DNA of 64,000 bases from Oscillospiraceae bacterium (GCA_015066595.1 SVNZ01000003.1:176836-240835), one strand, 5' to 3'. Positions 8,857 through 18,609 are shown, numbered from the stretch's first letter. The notes: a model not told the origin generated them from the letters alone. A program made the numbers and translations.

Positions 8857-8885
8857 AAAGGCTCCCACAAGGGGGCCTTTTTTGT
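8857..8885 (+). terminator. Intrinsic terminator after the uvrC-coaD unit
   Basis: AAGGCTCCC and GGGGGCCTT pair (one G-T) around ACAA, followed by TTTTTT. It isolates the upstream genes from the division cluster. Confidence 0.88.
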
Positions 8886-8959
8886 ATGCTTTTTCCGTAA
8901 AATTCCTGTGAAGAAAATTTCAATTTGTAAATTTTTTGTTATAAATCGTAACTTTTTCC

Positions 8960-8988
8960 TTGATTTTTCACTACATATAGTATATAAT
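8960..8988 (+). promoter_or_regulatory. Promoter of the division/cell-wall cluster
   Basis: TTGATT (8960-8965), exactly 17 bases, TATAAT (8983-8988). Predicted start near 8995, about 60 bases before mraZ. Confidence 0.82.
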
Positions 8989-8995
8989 CGTTTTA

Positions 8996-9022
8996 TAAGT
9001 GGCACGAAGTGGAGTAAAGTGT
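8996..9022 (+). promoter_or_regulatory. MraZ operator: three AAGTGG-type repeats with 10-bp period
   Basis: TAAGTGG, GAAGTGG and AAAGTGT begin at 8996, 9006 and 9016, an exact 10-bp period. MraZ is known to bind tandem GTGG-type repeats of this period upstream of its own gene. Here the repeats cover the predicted transcription start, so MraZ would block initiation. This is inference from position and sequence. Confidence 0.78.
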
Positions 9023-9057
9023 CACAAATTATATGATTTTATGCAGGAGGTGGCAGA

Positions 9058-9477
9058 ATGTTCTCAGGTACAAGCAATCAGACAATCGATACAAAGGGCA
9101 GGATTATTCTGCCGGCTAAATTCCGTGAAGAGCTCTGTGACACTGTCTATGTTACAAGTGGTTTTGAAAACTGTGTGCAGATTTTGTCTAAAGAACAGTT
9201 TGACAGACTGCGTGAGCAAATTCGTGCGCTTCCTGCTGACAAGGCACTTTCACTTCAGTATATCCTGATTTCTCCTGCTACTGAGGTTGCTGTCAGCTCA
9301 CAAGGTAGAGTGATGATAGCTCAAAAGCTACGTGAAGATGCAAAGCTTTCTAAAGATATAGTTGTTGTTGGTATGGATACTCGTGTTGAAGTGTGGGACA
9401 AGGAAGAGTTTGAGAAGTTCATTGAAAAGCAAAAGCAAGAGTCTGTCAAAGAGGCTCTCGAGCTTTTGAGACTGTGA
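9058..9477 (+). CDS. mraZ: Transcriptional regulator MraZ
   Basis: A 139-residue protein made of two SpoVT-AbrB-like halves, each with a DxKGR-type motif (TIDTKGRIILPAKFRE; VSSQGRVMIAQKLRE). MraZ assembles into rings and represses the division cluster it heads. GCAGGAGGTGG gives a strong ribosome site. It is 7 bases from rsmH. Confidence 0.96.
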   Translation: MFSGTSNQTIDTKGRIILPAKFREELCDTVYVTSGFENCVQILSKEQFDRLREQIRALPADKALSLQYILISPATEVAVSSQGRVMIAQKLREDAKLSKDIVVVGMDTRVEVWDKEEFEKFIEKQKQESVKEALELLRL

Positions 9478-9484
9478 GGATGAT

Positions 9485-10408
9485 ATGAGCTTTTCACACA
9501 TTCCTGTACTGCTTAACGAAACTATTGACGGACTCAATATAAAAGAAAACGGAATATATGTTGACGGTACCGCAGGTGGCGGTGGTCATTCGGCTGAGAT
9601 TTTATCTAGGCTAAAGGATGGTAAGCTCATTTCTATCGACCAGGACCCTGATGCTATCCGTCATTGCAAAGAGCGTTTCAAGGATAACCCTAACTCTATT
9701 ATAGTAAAAGGCAACTTTGGCGATATGAAAGAGCTTTTGAACGCACGTGGTATCTACTGTGTCGACGGAGTTATGCTTGATATCGGTGTATCTTCACACC
9801 AGCTTGATACATCAGAACGTGGTTTTTCTTTCCACGAAGATGCGCCGCTCGATATGCGTATGAGTCAAAGCGGACTTTCTGCAGCAGATATCGTAAATAC
9901 ATACGAGTATGCACAGCTTGCGCAGATTATAAATAACTATGGTGAAGAGAAGTTTGCTTCTTCAATAGCCAAAAATATTGTAAAAGCAAGAGAACAAAAG
10001 CCGATAAAAACCACACTTGAGCTCGCACAAATCATCAAAAGCAGCGTGCCACAGAAAGTGCGTCGTGACACACATCCTGCTCGAAAAACTTTCCAGGCTC
10101 TGAGGATTGCTGTCAACCGTGAGCTCGATGTTTTGGAGCAGGGTTTAGATGGAGCTTTTGAGTTACTCTGTAAAGGTGGCAGACTCGCTGTCATCACCTT
10201 CCATTCGCTCGAAGACAGAATAGTCAAACAGAAGATGGCGTCGTGGACAGTGGGCTGCACTTGTCCGAAGGATTTTCCGGTTTGCGTGTGTGGTAACAAG
10301 CCGAAAGCAAAACTGATTAACCGCAAGCCGATAATAGCAAACAGTGAAGAACTCGAAATCAACGTACGCTCGCGTAGTGCAAAGCTTCGGGTGTGCGAAA
10401 AGCTGTGA
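9485..10408 (+). CDS. rsmH: 16S rRNA (cytosine1402-N4)-methyltransferase RsmH
   Basis: A 307-residue RsmH (MraW). It has FSHIPVLLNETIDGL at the N-terminus, the SAM loop DGTAGGGGHSAEIL, DIGVSSHQLD, ERGFSFHEDAPLDMRM and the C-terminal FHSLEDRIVK. It methylates C1402 in the ribosomal P site. Second gene of the dcw cluster, as usual. Confidence 0.96.
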   Translation: MSFSHIPVLLNETIDGLNIKENGIYVDGTAGGGGHSAEILSRLKDGKLISIDQDPDAIRHCKERFKDNPNSIIVKGNFGDMKELLNARGIYCVDGVMLDIGVSSHQLDTSERGFSFHEDAPLDMRMSQSGLSAADIVNTYEYAQLAQIINNYGEEKFASSIAKNIVKAREQKPIKTTLELAQIIKSSVPQKVRRDTHPARKTFQALRIAVNRELDVLEQGLDGAFELLCKGGRLAVITFHSLEDRIVKQKMASWTVGCTCPKDFPVCVCGNKPKAKLINRKPIIANSEELEINVRSRSAKLRVCEKL

Positions 10409-10788
10409 TTTTATGCTTTAATTCTCAATAGAAAATATAATAGTCAAAACCCCTATATGAATGGGCAAATAATACCTATATTTGTAGTTATTTACTATGG
10501 ACTTTACATATGTCCTGTGGTAAAATGATAACAAAGTTGTAAATATTGTTACAAATTTACGCAAAACACTACAAATTGTGATAGCGTTGTGGTTTTTACG
10601 CTATATTATGGGATATCACGGATATCCGCTGACGCTAATTCTAATATAGAATTATGCTCGGTTTATGAAAAATATGTCAAATCTGTAATTTTTTACACAT
10701 ACACTTTTGACAGTACTATGAGAACTACTTACTTTACATATCGCCTGAAAAACAGAAACCAAAATTAGTTAGGACACGGGGTGTAGCT
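10409..10788 (+). other. 380-base intergenic region between rsmH and the ftsL-like gene
   Basis: No convincing ORF or RNA gene was found here. It is AT-rich with short inverted repeats, for example ATTCTA-ATA-TAGAAT at 10638-10652. A promoter-like pair, TTGACA (10707-10712) and TACTTT (10730-10735) 17 bases apart, would start the ftsL-like gene separately from mraZ-rsmH. Confidence 0.6.
10707..10735 (+). promoter_or_regulatory. Candidate promoter for ftsL-like gene
   Basis: TTGACA, 17 bases, TACTTT. The -35 box is perfect and the -10 box is moderate. Confidence 0.6.
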
Positions 10789-11340
10789 ATGGTTTACGAT
10801 AATCGTAACCTGGCCTATGATTTGCGCTTGTTTGAGGAAGAGGAGATTTATGCATCCTCTGTCAAGACCCCTGAAAAGAAACAAGACAAACCTAAGCCAA
10901 AACCCGAAAAACTGAATAGCGTTAAAGTTTCATCAGAAAAAGACGTGAAGAAACCTATCAAACGTGTCAAGAGAAGAAAAAACAACTTTGTGAAGATTTC
11001 CGGTGCAGTTGTGCTGGCACTTGCTGTAGTTATCGTTGTCGGACTTATCATTCACGGACAGGTTCAGCTCACTGAGCTCAACCAGCAGATCAATTCGGCA
11101 CAAGGTCAGCTTGAGGAACAGCGCAGTCTGTACACTCAGCTTGAGATGAAAGTAGACGCAAGCATATCAACAGCCGTTGTTGAAAAATATGCTCAGGAAA
11201 ACTTAGGCATGAGCAAAGTAGCTAACTCCCAAAAGGAGTTTGTCAGCCTGTCACAGGGTGACAAGGTCGAGCTCACCGAGAAGTCAAGCAACAATGTGTT
11301 TGACGCTATAGCAGATGCTTTTTCGTCGCTATGGGCATAA
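10789..11340 (+). CDS. FtsL-like septum formation protein
   Basis: A 183-residue bitopic membrane protein: charged cytoplasmic segment (1-66, Lys/Pro-rich), one membrane segment (about 67-89), a coiled coil (90-123) and the VEKYAQENLGMSK motif (131-143) typical of FtsL/DivIC-type proteins. Its place between rsmH and the penicillin-binding protein is that of ftsL. FtsL bridges FtsQ, DivIC/FtsB and the septal synthase FtsW-PBP. Sequence alone does not exclude DivIC. Confidence 0.8.
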   Translation: MVYDNRNLAYDLRLFEEEEIYASSVKTPEKKQDKPKPKPEKLNSVKVSSEKDVKKPIKRVKRRKNNFVKISGAVVLALAVVIVVGLIIHGQVQLTELNQQINSAQGQLEEQRSLYTQLEMKVDASISTAVVEKYAQENLGMSKVANSQKEFVSLSQGDKVELTEKSSNNVFDAIADAFSSLWA

Positions 11341-11374
11341 GTGAACCGTCGGCTTAATAAGTATGTATAAGAAT

Positions 11375-11405
11375 AAGAGTTGAGATTATGTCTTAACTCT
11401 TTTTC
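11375..11405 (+). terminator. AT-rich hairpin with T run, possible (partial) terminator
   Basis: AAGAGTTGAGA (11375-11385) pairs with TCTTAACTCTT (11391-11401) around TTATG, followed by TTTTC. One G-T pair. It lies inside the division cluster and may reduce transcription into the downstream genes. Confidence 0.55.
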
Positions 11406-11535
11406 TGCTATTGTATGGGTAGAAAATTTTGTCATATCAACAACGAAAATTCACGATATTTACACTAAATTGACACAATTTTCAGATAAAATTCAGATTC
11501 ACACGTTATAATTACCGCAGAAAGGAGTGACCACT

Positions 11536-13830
11536 ATGGGTGCAAATCAAAGACTAAGACAGCGTACTGTATGGTTGATTATCATCATACTTGCCATCGG
11601 CTTTGGTGCTGTTATTACACGACTTGCTTATCTTTCGCTCATAGCAGGTGAAGACCTCCAACAAAAAGCGGTGGAGCAACAGCTTTCTGATACTACCATC
11701 AGCGCAAAAAGAGGTACTATCTACGACAGAAATGGAAAGATTCTTGCACAGAGTGCATCGGTATGGCAGGTTGTACTTTCTCCGGCTAACTTCAAAGATG
11801 ACGCTCAGCGTGATTATGTAGCGACAAGACTTTCTGAAATCCTGTCACTTGAAAAGGAAGATGTGCTTGAAAAAACAAAACAGGACAGCTACTACACCGT
11901 AGTAAAGAGAAAGATAGAAAGTGAAGAGCAACAGCAGATACTTGAGCTTATGAATGAGGTAGAAGAAAAATACGATCTCTCAAGTGTTATTGCTTTGCTT
12001 GATGACTACAAGCGTTATTATCCGTACAGCGAGCTTGCATCATCTGTTATCGGTTTCACAGGTTCTGATGACCAGGGCCTTTCAGGTGTAGAGTTCCAGT
12101 ACGATGAGCATTTGACAGGCACACCCGGTCGACTCATCACAGCTACTAACGCAAATGGTACGGTTATGCCTTTTGACTACAGCCAGAATGTCGAGGCTGT
12201 TGACGGTAGTTCTCTTGTTCTTACTATCGACGAGACTATTCAGAGCATAGTCGAGAAACATATGAAACAGGGCATCAAGGACCACGATGTTTATAACAGA
12301 GGCGTTTGCATCGCTATGGACGTAAATACGGGCGAGATACTCGCTATGGCAACAGTCGGCGGTTATGATCTCAATGATCCGTTCACTATCAGCAAAAAAG
12401 ACCAGAAGAAAATAAAAGAAATCGATGCAGAGTATCTCATCGAAAACGGATATATGGAGGAAGGCGAACCGATATCTAATAAAGAAGTTGATAAACTTCT
12501 TGAGCAAGCCAAGAGCGAAGCCGAATCACTTGCGCTTTCTCAGATGTGGCGTAACAAAGCTATCAGTGATACATACTATCCGGGTTCGGTTTTCAAGATG
12601 GTCACACTGTCTATGGCGCTTGAAGAATCGGTCATCAGCGAAAAAACAAAGTTTAGCTGTAGCGGTACATTCCAGCTCTATGACAAAGGCATCGGATGTC
12701 ACTTGGAGTCAGGTCACGGTTCACAGAATTACGAACAGGCACTGTGTAACTCCTGCAACCCGGCATTTATCCAGATGGGTCAGGCGATTGGTGAAGAAAA
12801 CTTTTGGAAATACTACCAGTCGTTCGGTTTTTCTGAAAAAACCGGCATAGATCTTCCGGGTGAATCAGACGACCTGTTCTTTACCGAAGACGGTTCTATG
12901 GGACCTGTTGACCTTGCGGTTGCGTCCTTCGGTCAGAACTTTTCTATCACTCCTATCCAGATGATTACAGCTGCATCTGCTATTGCAAACGGTGGCGATT
13001 TAGTACAGCCACACGTTGTTAAGCAGATTCTGGCTTCTGACGGTTCTGTTGTTGAAAACATCAGCACCGATACAAAGCGTCAGGTTATCTCAGAGTCTGT
13101 TGCAGCAGAGATGCGTCAGATACTTGAACAAAATGCTATCGATGGTACCGGCAAAAACGGTTACGTCGCAGGTTACAGAATAGCCGGAAAAACCGGTACA
13201 TCAGAGAAACTCTCCGACTCTAACGGAGACTTTGTACAGGATTATATCGCATCATATTGTGGTTTTGCTCCAGCTGATAAGCCTGAGGTTGCGATGCTTG
13301 TATTCTTTGATACACCGCTTGCGGGCAACTACTACGGTAGTGCGGTAGCGGCACCGGTGTTTGCGAGCATTATGGGCGAGGTGTTGCCTTACCTTGAGCT
13401 TGATGCCCAGTACACCGAGGAAGAAGCAGCTAACGTTGATACTATCGCAGGCACATACACAGGTATATCAGCAACAGAAGCATCAAAGCTTGCAAACGCT
13501 GACGGATTTAATGTTACTATCAAGGGCGATGGTACTACTGTTACAGCTCAGGTACCTACACCTGGTAGCAAGATTCCGACAGGTGGTACAGTGGTGCTCT
13601 ACACCGATGAAAGCAGCACTACGGAACAGGTTATGGTACCAAGCTTTGAAGGATTCAGTCTTTCAGATGTAAACTACATTGCATCATACTATGGTATCAA
13701 CGCAAGCCTTACAGGTGCGGTGAACTCTTCTGATTCTACTGCTGTGTCACAGGATATTCCTGAGGGTACGATGGTGAGTCCGGGTACAGTAGTGACCGTA
13801 ACCTTCAGCGCAAGCAGTGTAAATGACTAA
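11536..13830 (+). CDS. Class B penicillin-binding protein (FtsI/SpoVD type) with two PASTA domains
   Basis: A 764-residue septal transpeptidase that cross-links peptidoglycan outside the membrane. Parts (numbered from ATG 11536): membrane anchor 10-35, dimerisation domain with KRGTIYDRNG near 58-67, transpeptidase motifs SVFK (351-354), SCN (406-408) and KTGT (552-555), then two PASTA modules (about 645-692 and 699-760). An acidic, helical insert of about 50 residues sits between the GGYDLNDPF segment and SVFK. AAGGAG at 11522-11527 favours ATG 11536. It could be the vegetative FtsI-like enzyme or SpoVD; position favours general septation. Confidence 0.92.
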   Translation: MGANQRLRQRTVWLIIIILAIGFGAVITRLAYLSLIAGEDLQQKAVEQQLSDTTISAKRGTIYDRNGKILAQSASVWQVVLSPANFKDDAQRDYVATRLSEILSLEKEDVLEKTKQDSYYTVVKRKIESEEQQQILELMNEVEEKYDLSSVIALLDDYKRYYPYSELASSVIGFTGSDDQGLSGVEFQYDEHLTGTPGRLITATNANGTVMPFDYSQNVEAVDGSSLVLTIDETIQSIVEKHMKQGIKDHDVYNRGVCIAMDVNTGEILAMATVGGYDLNDPFTISKKDQKKIKEIDAEYLIENGYMEEGEPISNKEVDKLLEQAKSEAESLALSQMWRNKAISDTYYPGSVFKMVTLSMALEESVISEKTKFSCSGTFQLYDKGIGCHLESGHGSQNYEQALCNSCNPAFIQMGQAIGEENFWKYYQSFGFSEKTGIDLPGESDDLFFTEDGSMGPVDLAVASFGQNFSITPIQMITAASAIANGGDLVQPHVVKQILASDGSVVENISTDTKRQVISESVAAEMRQILEQNAIDGTGKNGYVAGYRIAGKTGTSEKLSDSNGDFVQDYIASYCGFAPADKPEVAMLVFFDTPLAGNYYGSAVAAPVFASIMGEVLPYLELDAQYTEEEAANVDTIAGTYTGISATEASKLANADGFNVTIKGDGTTVTAQVPTPGSKIPTGGTVVLYTDESSTTEQVMVPSFEGFSLSDVNYIASYYGINASLTGAVNSSDSTAVSQDIPEGTMVSPGTVVTVTFSASSVND

Positions 13831-13869
13831 CAATAAGTAAATCATACTTAAAATAAATGAGGTGTAAAA

Positions 13870-14871
13870 ATGGAAATAGGACTATGGGCTTTTGCCACAG
13901 CATTGATTTCATTTGCGGTATCTGCTGTATCCGGTAGATATCTCATACCGTTTCTACATAAGCTTAAATACGGTCAGACTATCTTAGATATCGGACCGTC
14001 ATGGCACAAGAAAAAACAGGGCACACCTACTATGGGCGGTTTGATGTTCATTTTGGGCATCACTGTTGCAACAGTTGTGTCGGTGATTGTTTTTGCTGTT
14101 ACACATGAGGGTTTTTCCACTACTGAAAAGTTTGTTTTCACAGGACTCCTTATGGCTATATGCTACGGTGGCATCGGCTTTATCGATGACTACATCAAGG
14201 TCGTAAAAAAACGCAACCTTGGACTAACAGCTATCCAGAAGCTCGTGCTTCAGTTTACGGTAGTATCACTTTATCTTTTAGCTATGGCACTTTTGGGTGA
14301 CACTACAGAAATCGCAGTTCCGTTTGTCGGACTTGTCGATTTAGGCTTTTTCTACTACATCATCATGGCTCTTGTTATTGTTGGTATCACAAACGCAGTG
14401 AACCTTACTGACGGTATCGACGGACTTGATGGTTCTATCACATTTTTTGTATCTTTGTTTATGATGATGATTGCAAATATACTCAAGGTGTTTGATACAA
14501 ACGTGCTGTTTTGTGCAGCAGTTGCAGGCGGATGCTTAGGCTTTCTTTTGTGGAATATCCATCCTGCAAAGGTTTTTATGGGTGATACAGGTTCACTGTT
14601 TTTAGGTGGTATCGTGTGTGCTATGGCGTTCACAATGGATATGCATCTGATTATGCTTATTTTAGGTCTTATGTACCTTGTTGAGATGTTCTCTGTTATG
14701 TTGCAGGTTACATATTTTAAGCTTACACACGGTAAGCGTATTTTCAGAATGAGTCCTATCCATCACCACTTTGAGATGGGTGGATGGAGCGAAATGAAGA
14801 TTGTTGTTGTGTTCAGCACAGTTACTGCTATATGCGGTATTATTTCGCTGTTACTCGTTATATTCTCATAA
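13870..14871 (+). CDS. mraY: Phospho-N-acetylmuramoyl-pentapeptide transferase MraY
   Basis: A 333-residue polytopic membrane enzyme that joins UDP-MurNAc-pentapeptide to undecaprenyl phosphate, forming lipid I. Motifs: KKQGTPTMGG, FIDDYIKV (Asp pair), NAVNLTDGIDGLDG, FMGDTGSLFLGG and the HHHFE cluster near the end. Usually murF precedes it; here it follows the PBP directly. Confidence 0.97.
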   Translation: MEIGLWAFATALISFAVSAVSGRYLIPFLHKLKYGQTILDIGPSWHKKKQGTPTMGGLMFILGITVATVVSVIVFAVTHEGFSTTEKFVFTGLLMAICYGGIGFIDDYIKVVKKRNLGLTAIQKLVLQFTVVSLYLLAMALLGDTTEIAVPFVGLVDLGFFYYIIMALVIVGITNAVNLTDGIDGLDGSITFFVSLFMMMIANILKVFDTNVLFCAAVAGGCLGFLLWNIHPAKVFMGDTGSLFLGGIVCAMAFTMDMHLIMLILGLMYLVEMFSVMLQVTYFKLTHGKRIFRMSPIHHHFEMGGWSEMKIVVVFSTVTAICGIISLLLVIFS

Positions 14872-14897
14872 AACTTTTTTGAAAGGAGATGAATCAG

Positions 14898-16154
14898 TTG
14901 AGCAGTGATACTTTAAGAAGAGATTCAGACAGAAGAAGATACAACCACGAGCATTATAGCTCAACGGGTACATCTTCAAGAAGAGAAAGCTATTCGTCTT
15001 CAAGACCGATGGTAAGAAGAAAAAAGCAGTTCTCACTGCTTTCTATCGGTAAAGGTTTGGACGTTCCATTTTGTATGCTGATTGTGCTTTTGCTTGCTAT
15101 AGGCATCACAATGATGTTTTCGGCGAGCTATCCAGTAGCTTTCTACGAAATCGGTGACAGCTACTACTACTTGAAGCGTCAGCTTATATTTGCATTGGTT
15201 GGTCTTGTTATCATGCTTTTGGTATCATATGTCGACTACCACTATTTCCACAGATTCTCAGTGCTTATTTTAGGTATATCTTATTTTGCACTTGTGCTGG
15301 TGCTTCTTATTCCGTCGGAAACGGGTATCCACCGATGGATCGGTATCGGTGACTACGGTATTCAGGCATCAGAGATAAGTAAGTTTGCTATCATACTTTT
15401 TTTGGCGCACTGGGGCAGTAGGTATTATGATAAAATGCACACGCTGAAATACGGTGTAGTACCGGGTGCGGCGATATTTGCATCCACTGCATTTTTGCTT
15501 TTGCTTGAACCACACTATTCTTGTATTGTTATCGTAGCACTTCTTACTGTTATTATGCTTTTTGTATCGGGTATCCAGATACGCTGGATAGCGGTAGCGG
15601 CTATAGCGCTTGCTCTTGTTGTACTGATACTCTGGGCGACAGGACTTCTGACATATGCTATGGATCGTATGGACGGCTGGGGCAAGGCTCTTGAGTATGT
15701 TGACGAAGCTCAGTGGCAACAAACATGGCAGACTCGAAATTCGCTTTATGCTATCGGTTCAGGTGGGCTTTTCGGACTGGGACTTGGTCAGTCACGACAA
15801 AAGTATCTATATCTCCCTGAGCCTCAAAACGACTTTATTTTTGCTATCGTTTGTGAAGAGCTCGGTCTCATCGGAGCGGTTGCTATACTCTTGATTTTTG
15901 CTTTGCTTGTATGGCGTGGTATCGTTATTTCGCTTCGAGCTAAGGACCGTTTCGGCAAACTGCTCGGTATCGGTCTTACAGCGCAGATTGGTCTGCAGGT
16001 TATTTTGAACATTCTGGTTATTACGGACTGGTTGCCAAACACCGGTATCAGTTTACCATTCTTTTCATATGGTGGCAGCTCGCTACTCATGTTGCTTTTC
16101 CAGATGGGTATCGTGCTTTCCATTTCACGTTCTGCAAATATCGAGAAGATTTAA
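14898..16154 (+). CDS. ftsW: Peptidoglycan glycosyltransferase FtsW (SEDS family)
   Basis: A 418-residue SEDS protein. After a basic, Ser/Arg-rich cytoplasmic tail of about 50 residues there are roughly ten membrane segments. It polymerises lipid II at the septum with its partner class B PBP encoded upstream. GGAGATGAATCAGTTG: the SD AGGAG fits a TTG at 14898 (9-base gap) better than the ATG at 14889, which touches it. The family's ISLPFFSYGGSS stretch is intact near the C-terminus. Confidence 0.93.
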   Translation: MSSDTLRRDSDRRRYNHEHYSSTGTSSRRESYSSSRPMVRRKKQFSLLSIGKGLDVPFCMLIVLLLAIGITMMFSASYPVAFYEIGDSYYYLKRQLIFALVGLVIMLLVSYVDYHYFHRFSVLILGISYFALVLVLLIPSETGIHRWIGIGDYGIQASEISKFAIILFLAHWGSRYYDKMHTLKYGVVPGAAIFASTAFLLLLEPHYSCIVIVALLTVIMLFVSGIQIRWIAVAAIALALVVLILWATGLLTYAMDRMDGWGKALEYVDEAQWQQTWQTRNSLYAIGSGGLFGLGLGQSRQKYLYLPEPQNDFIFAIVCEELGLIGAVAILLIFALLVWRGIVISLRAKDRFGKLLGIGLTAQIGLQVILNILVITDWLPNTGISLPFFSYGGSSLLMLLFQMGIVLSISRSANIEKI

Positions 16155-16163
16155 GGAGTTTTT

Positions 16164-17279
16164 ATGAAGATACTACTTGCCGGTGGCGGTACTGCCGGAC
16201 ACATCAACCCAGCCCTTGCTATAGCAGGTTATATCAAAGAAAAAGAGCCTCAGACAGAAATTTTGTTCATCGGAAACCGTGATGGTATGGAACAGACTCT
16301 TGTCACAAAAGCAGGCTTTCCTATAAAATCAATAGTTATAAGCGGATTTAAGCGTAATTTAAAACCACAGTCAATTGTTCATAACATCAAGACCGTGTCA
16401 CGAGTTTTTACTTCATCTATGAAAGCTAAAAAACTCATCAAAGAATTTAACCCTGACATCTGTATCGGTACAGGCGGTTATGTAAGTGGACCTGTAATAC
16501 GTACTGCCGCTAATATGGGTATTCCGTGCATCATTCACGAGCAAAATGCATTTCCCGGCGTTACTACAAAAATGCTTTCTAAAAAAGTGAAGAAGGTTAT
16601 GCTTGCAGTAGAAGATGCGAAAAAACATCTCGACAGCGATGTCAATTTTGTAGTAACAGGCAACCCTATTCGTGAAGATATTTTAAAAATCAGCAAAGAA
16701 GAAGCAAGAGAGAAGCTTAATCTCGATGAGCGTCCTGTTGTACTTTCATTTGGCGGATCACTGGGCGCAAGATGCATCAACGAAGCAGTTGCAGGTTTGG
16801 TAGTTCGTAGTGCAAAAGACCAGAAATACCAGCATATTCATGCATATGGTCAACAAGGTACATGGTTCCCTGAGCTTGTAAAAGAAAAAGGTATAGACAT
16901 CAAAGAATACAAAAATCTTGATATCAGACAGTATATCGACAATATGCCACTGTGTCTTGCGGCGTGTGACCTTGTAGTAAGTCGTGCAGGAGCTATCACT
17001 TTGTCAGAAATTCAGGCAAAAGGAAAGCCAGCGGTGCTTATTCCATCACCATATGTGGCGGAAAACCACCAGTTCCACAATGCTATGGCACTGGTCAACA
17101 AAAAAGCCGCTTCTATCATAGAAGAAAAAGACCTGAATGAAGAAAAGCTCATCAAAGCAGTCGATGATATGTTGCTCTCTAGTGAGCTGCTCAAAGAGTA
17201 TTCAAGAAACGCTTTTGATATGGCTATCACAGATGCTTCAGAGCGTATATATAAAATTGTAAAAGAAATTGTGAAATAA
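16164..17279 (+). CDS. murG: UDP-GlcNAc:lipid I N-acetylglucosaminyltransferase MurG
   Basis: A 371-residue GT-B enzyme making lipid II on the inner membrane face. Motifs: LLAGGGTAGHINPALAIA, ICIGTGGYVSGP, IIHEQNAFPG, SFGGSLGARCIN and SRAGAITLSEI. Ten bases after ftsW. Confidence 0.97.
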   Translation: MKILLAGGGTAGHINPALAIAGYIKEKEPQTEILFIGNRDGMEQTLVTKAGFPIKSIVISGFKRNLKPQSIVHNIKTVSRVFTSSMKAKKLIKEFNPDICIGTGGYVSGPVIRTAANMGIPCIIHEQNAFPGVTTKMLSKKVKKVMLAVEDAKKHLDSDVNFVVTGNPIREDILKISKEEAREKLNLDERPVVLSFGGSLGARCINEAVAGLVVRSAKDQKYQHIHAYGQQGTWFPELVKEKGIDIKEYKNLDIRQYIDNMPLCLAACDLVVSRAGAITLSEIQAKGKPAVLIPSPYVAENHQFHNAMALVNKKAASIIEEKDLNEEKLIKAVDDMLLSSELLKEYSRNAFDMAITDASERIYKIVKEIVK

Positions 17280-17355
17280 ACACTTATGCACAGTACAAAC
17301 CCTGTTTTCATAGAATATCTAGCGTGTAGACATATTTTATGAAAGGGTGTTTGTT

Positions 17356-18609
17356 GTGGCTAAGCTTGTTATCACCGGTGGCAGGAAACTCAGTGGAGAG
17401 GTCAAAGTACAGGGTTCAAAAAACAGCTCACTGCCGATACTGGCGGCGACCATTTTGTGTGAGGACGAAAGCGTACTGTATAACTGTCCTGATCTTAAAG
17501 ATGTTGATGCTACCGTGAAGATACTTCGATACTTAGGATGCAAAGCGAGTAGACACGATACCACTTTAGTAGTAGATACGAGTACTATGACACGCTCTGA
17601 CATACCACACGATTTGATGCGTGAGATGCGCTCATCTATTATTTTTCTGGGAGCTATCACAGCACGATGTGGCAAGGCGAAGATGTCGCTACCCGGTGGA
17701 TGCGAGCTGGGTCCCCGACCGATAGATTTGCATTTGTCGGCTTTGCGTCAGATGGGTATTGAGATAAACGAACAGCATGGTGAACTCGAGTGCGTGGCAG
17801 TAGACGGAATAAAACCGTCGAAGATAGCCCTGTCTTTTCCGAGTGTCGGAGCTACCGAAAATATTATGCTCACCGCTGTGAAAGCGAGTGGCACAACTAT
17901 CATCACAAATGCGGCTAAAGAGCCGGAGATAGTTGACTTGGCCGACTACTTAAACGCTTGTGGAGCGAAAATCAGCGGAGCAGGTGAGAGTACCATCATC
18001 ATAGAAGGTGTAGATAAACTGCACGGATGCAACCACAGCATCATCGCTGATAGGATTGTTGCAGCGACTCTGATGTCAGCCGCCGCCGCAACATCATCAA
18101 AAATCACTCTTGATGGAGTGGTGTACAGTCACCTGTCGATGATAACACCGATTTTTGAACAAGCAGGTTGTGAAATTACTCAAAAAATGGGAAAGCTCAC
18201 GCTTGATGCTCCATACAGACTTCGTTCGCCGAAACTCATACGCACTATGCCTTATCCGGGTTTTCCGACTGATGCACAAGCACCGGTTATGGCAATGACC
18301 TGCAAAACAAACGGACTCACCGTTTTTGTAGAGAACATATTTGAAAGCAGATACAAGCACGTTGACGAGCTTAATAGGCTCGGTGCTAACATAAAAGTTG
18401 AAGGCAAAGTCGCTTTGGTCGACGGAGTCAGACATCTTTCAGGTGCATCGGTCAGAGCACTTGATTTAAGAGGAGCGGCGGCTTTAGTTGTCGCGGCACT
18501 CTCAGCTAACGGGCACACCCAGGTGTGTGGAATAAAGTACCTTGAGCGTGGTTACGACGAATTTGAGGTTGTGCTACAGTCCTTGGGTGCAGATATAAAA
18601 AAGATTTGA
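17356..18609 (+). CDS. murA: UDP-N-acetylglucosamine 1-carboxyvinyltransferase MurA
   Basis: A 417-residue MurA catalysing the first committed step of peptidoglycan synthesis (PEP + UDP-GlcNAc). The fosfomycin-target Cys is present in LPGGCELGPRPIDLH. KVQGSKNSSLPILAA is the N-terminal signature. AAAGGG at 17342-17347 favours the GTG at 17356 over the GTG at 17347. The gene lies in the position often held by murB or murC in other clusters. Confidence 0.94.
   Translation: MAKLVITGGRKLSGEVKVQGSKNSSLPILAATILCEDESVLYNCPDLKDVDATVKILRYLGCKASRHDTTLVVDTSTMTRSDIPHDLMREMRSSIIFLGAITARCGKAKMSLPGGCELGPRPIDLHLSALRQMGIEINEQHGELECVAVDGIKPSKIALSFPSVGATENIMLTAVKASGTTIITNAAKEPEIVDLADYLNACGAKISGAGESTIIIEGVDKLHGCNHSIIADRIVAATLMSAAAATSSKITLDGVVYSHLSMITPIFEQAGCEITQKMGKLTLDAPYRLRSPKLIRTMPYPGFPTDAQAPVMAMTCKTNGLTVFVENIFESRYKHVDELNRLGANIKVEGKVALVDGVRHLSGASVRALDLRGAAALVVAALSANGHTQVCGIKYLERGYDEFEVVLQSLGADIKKI

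Noticed and set aside
10409-10788. Possible small RNA or tRNA in the rsmH-ftsL gap
   Set aside because: No cloverleaf, no strong stem with a T run and no conserved RNA motif could be seen.
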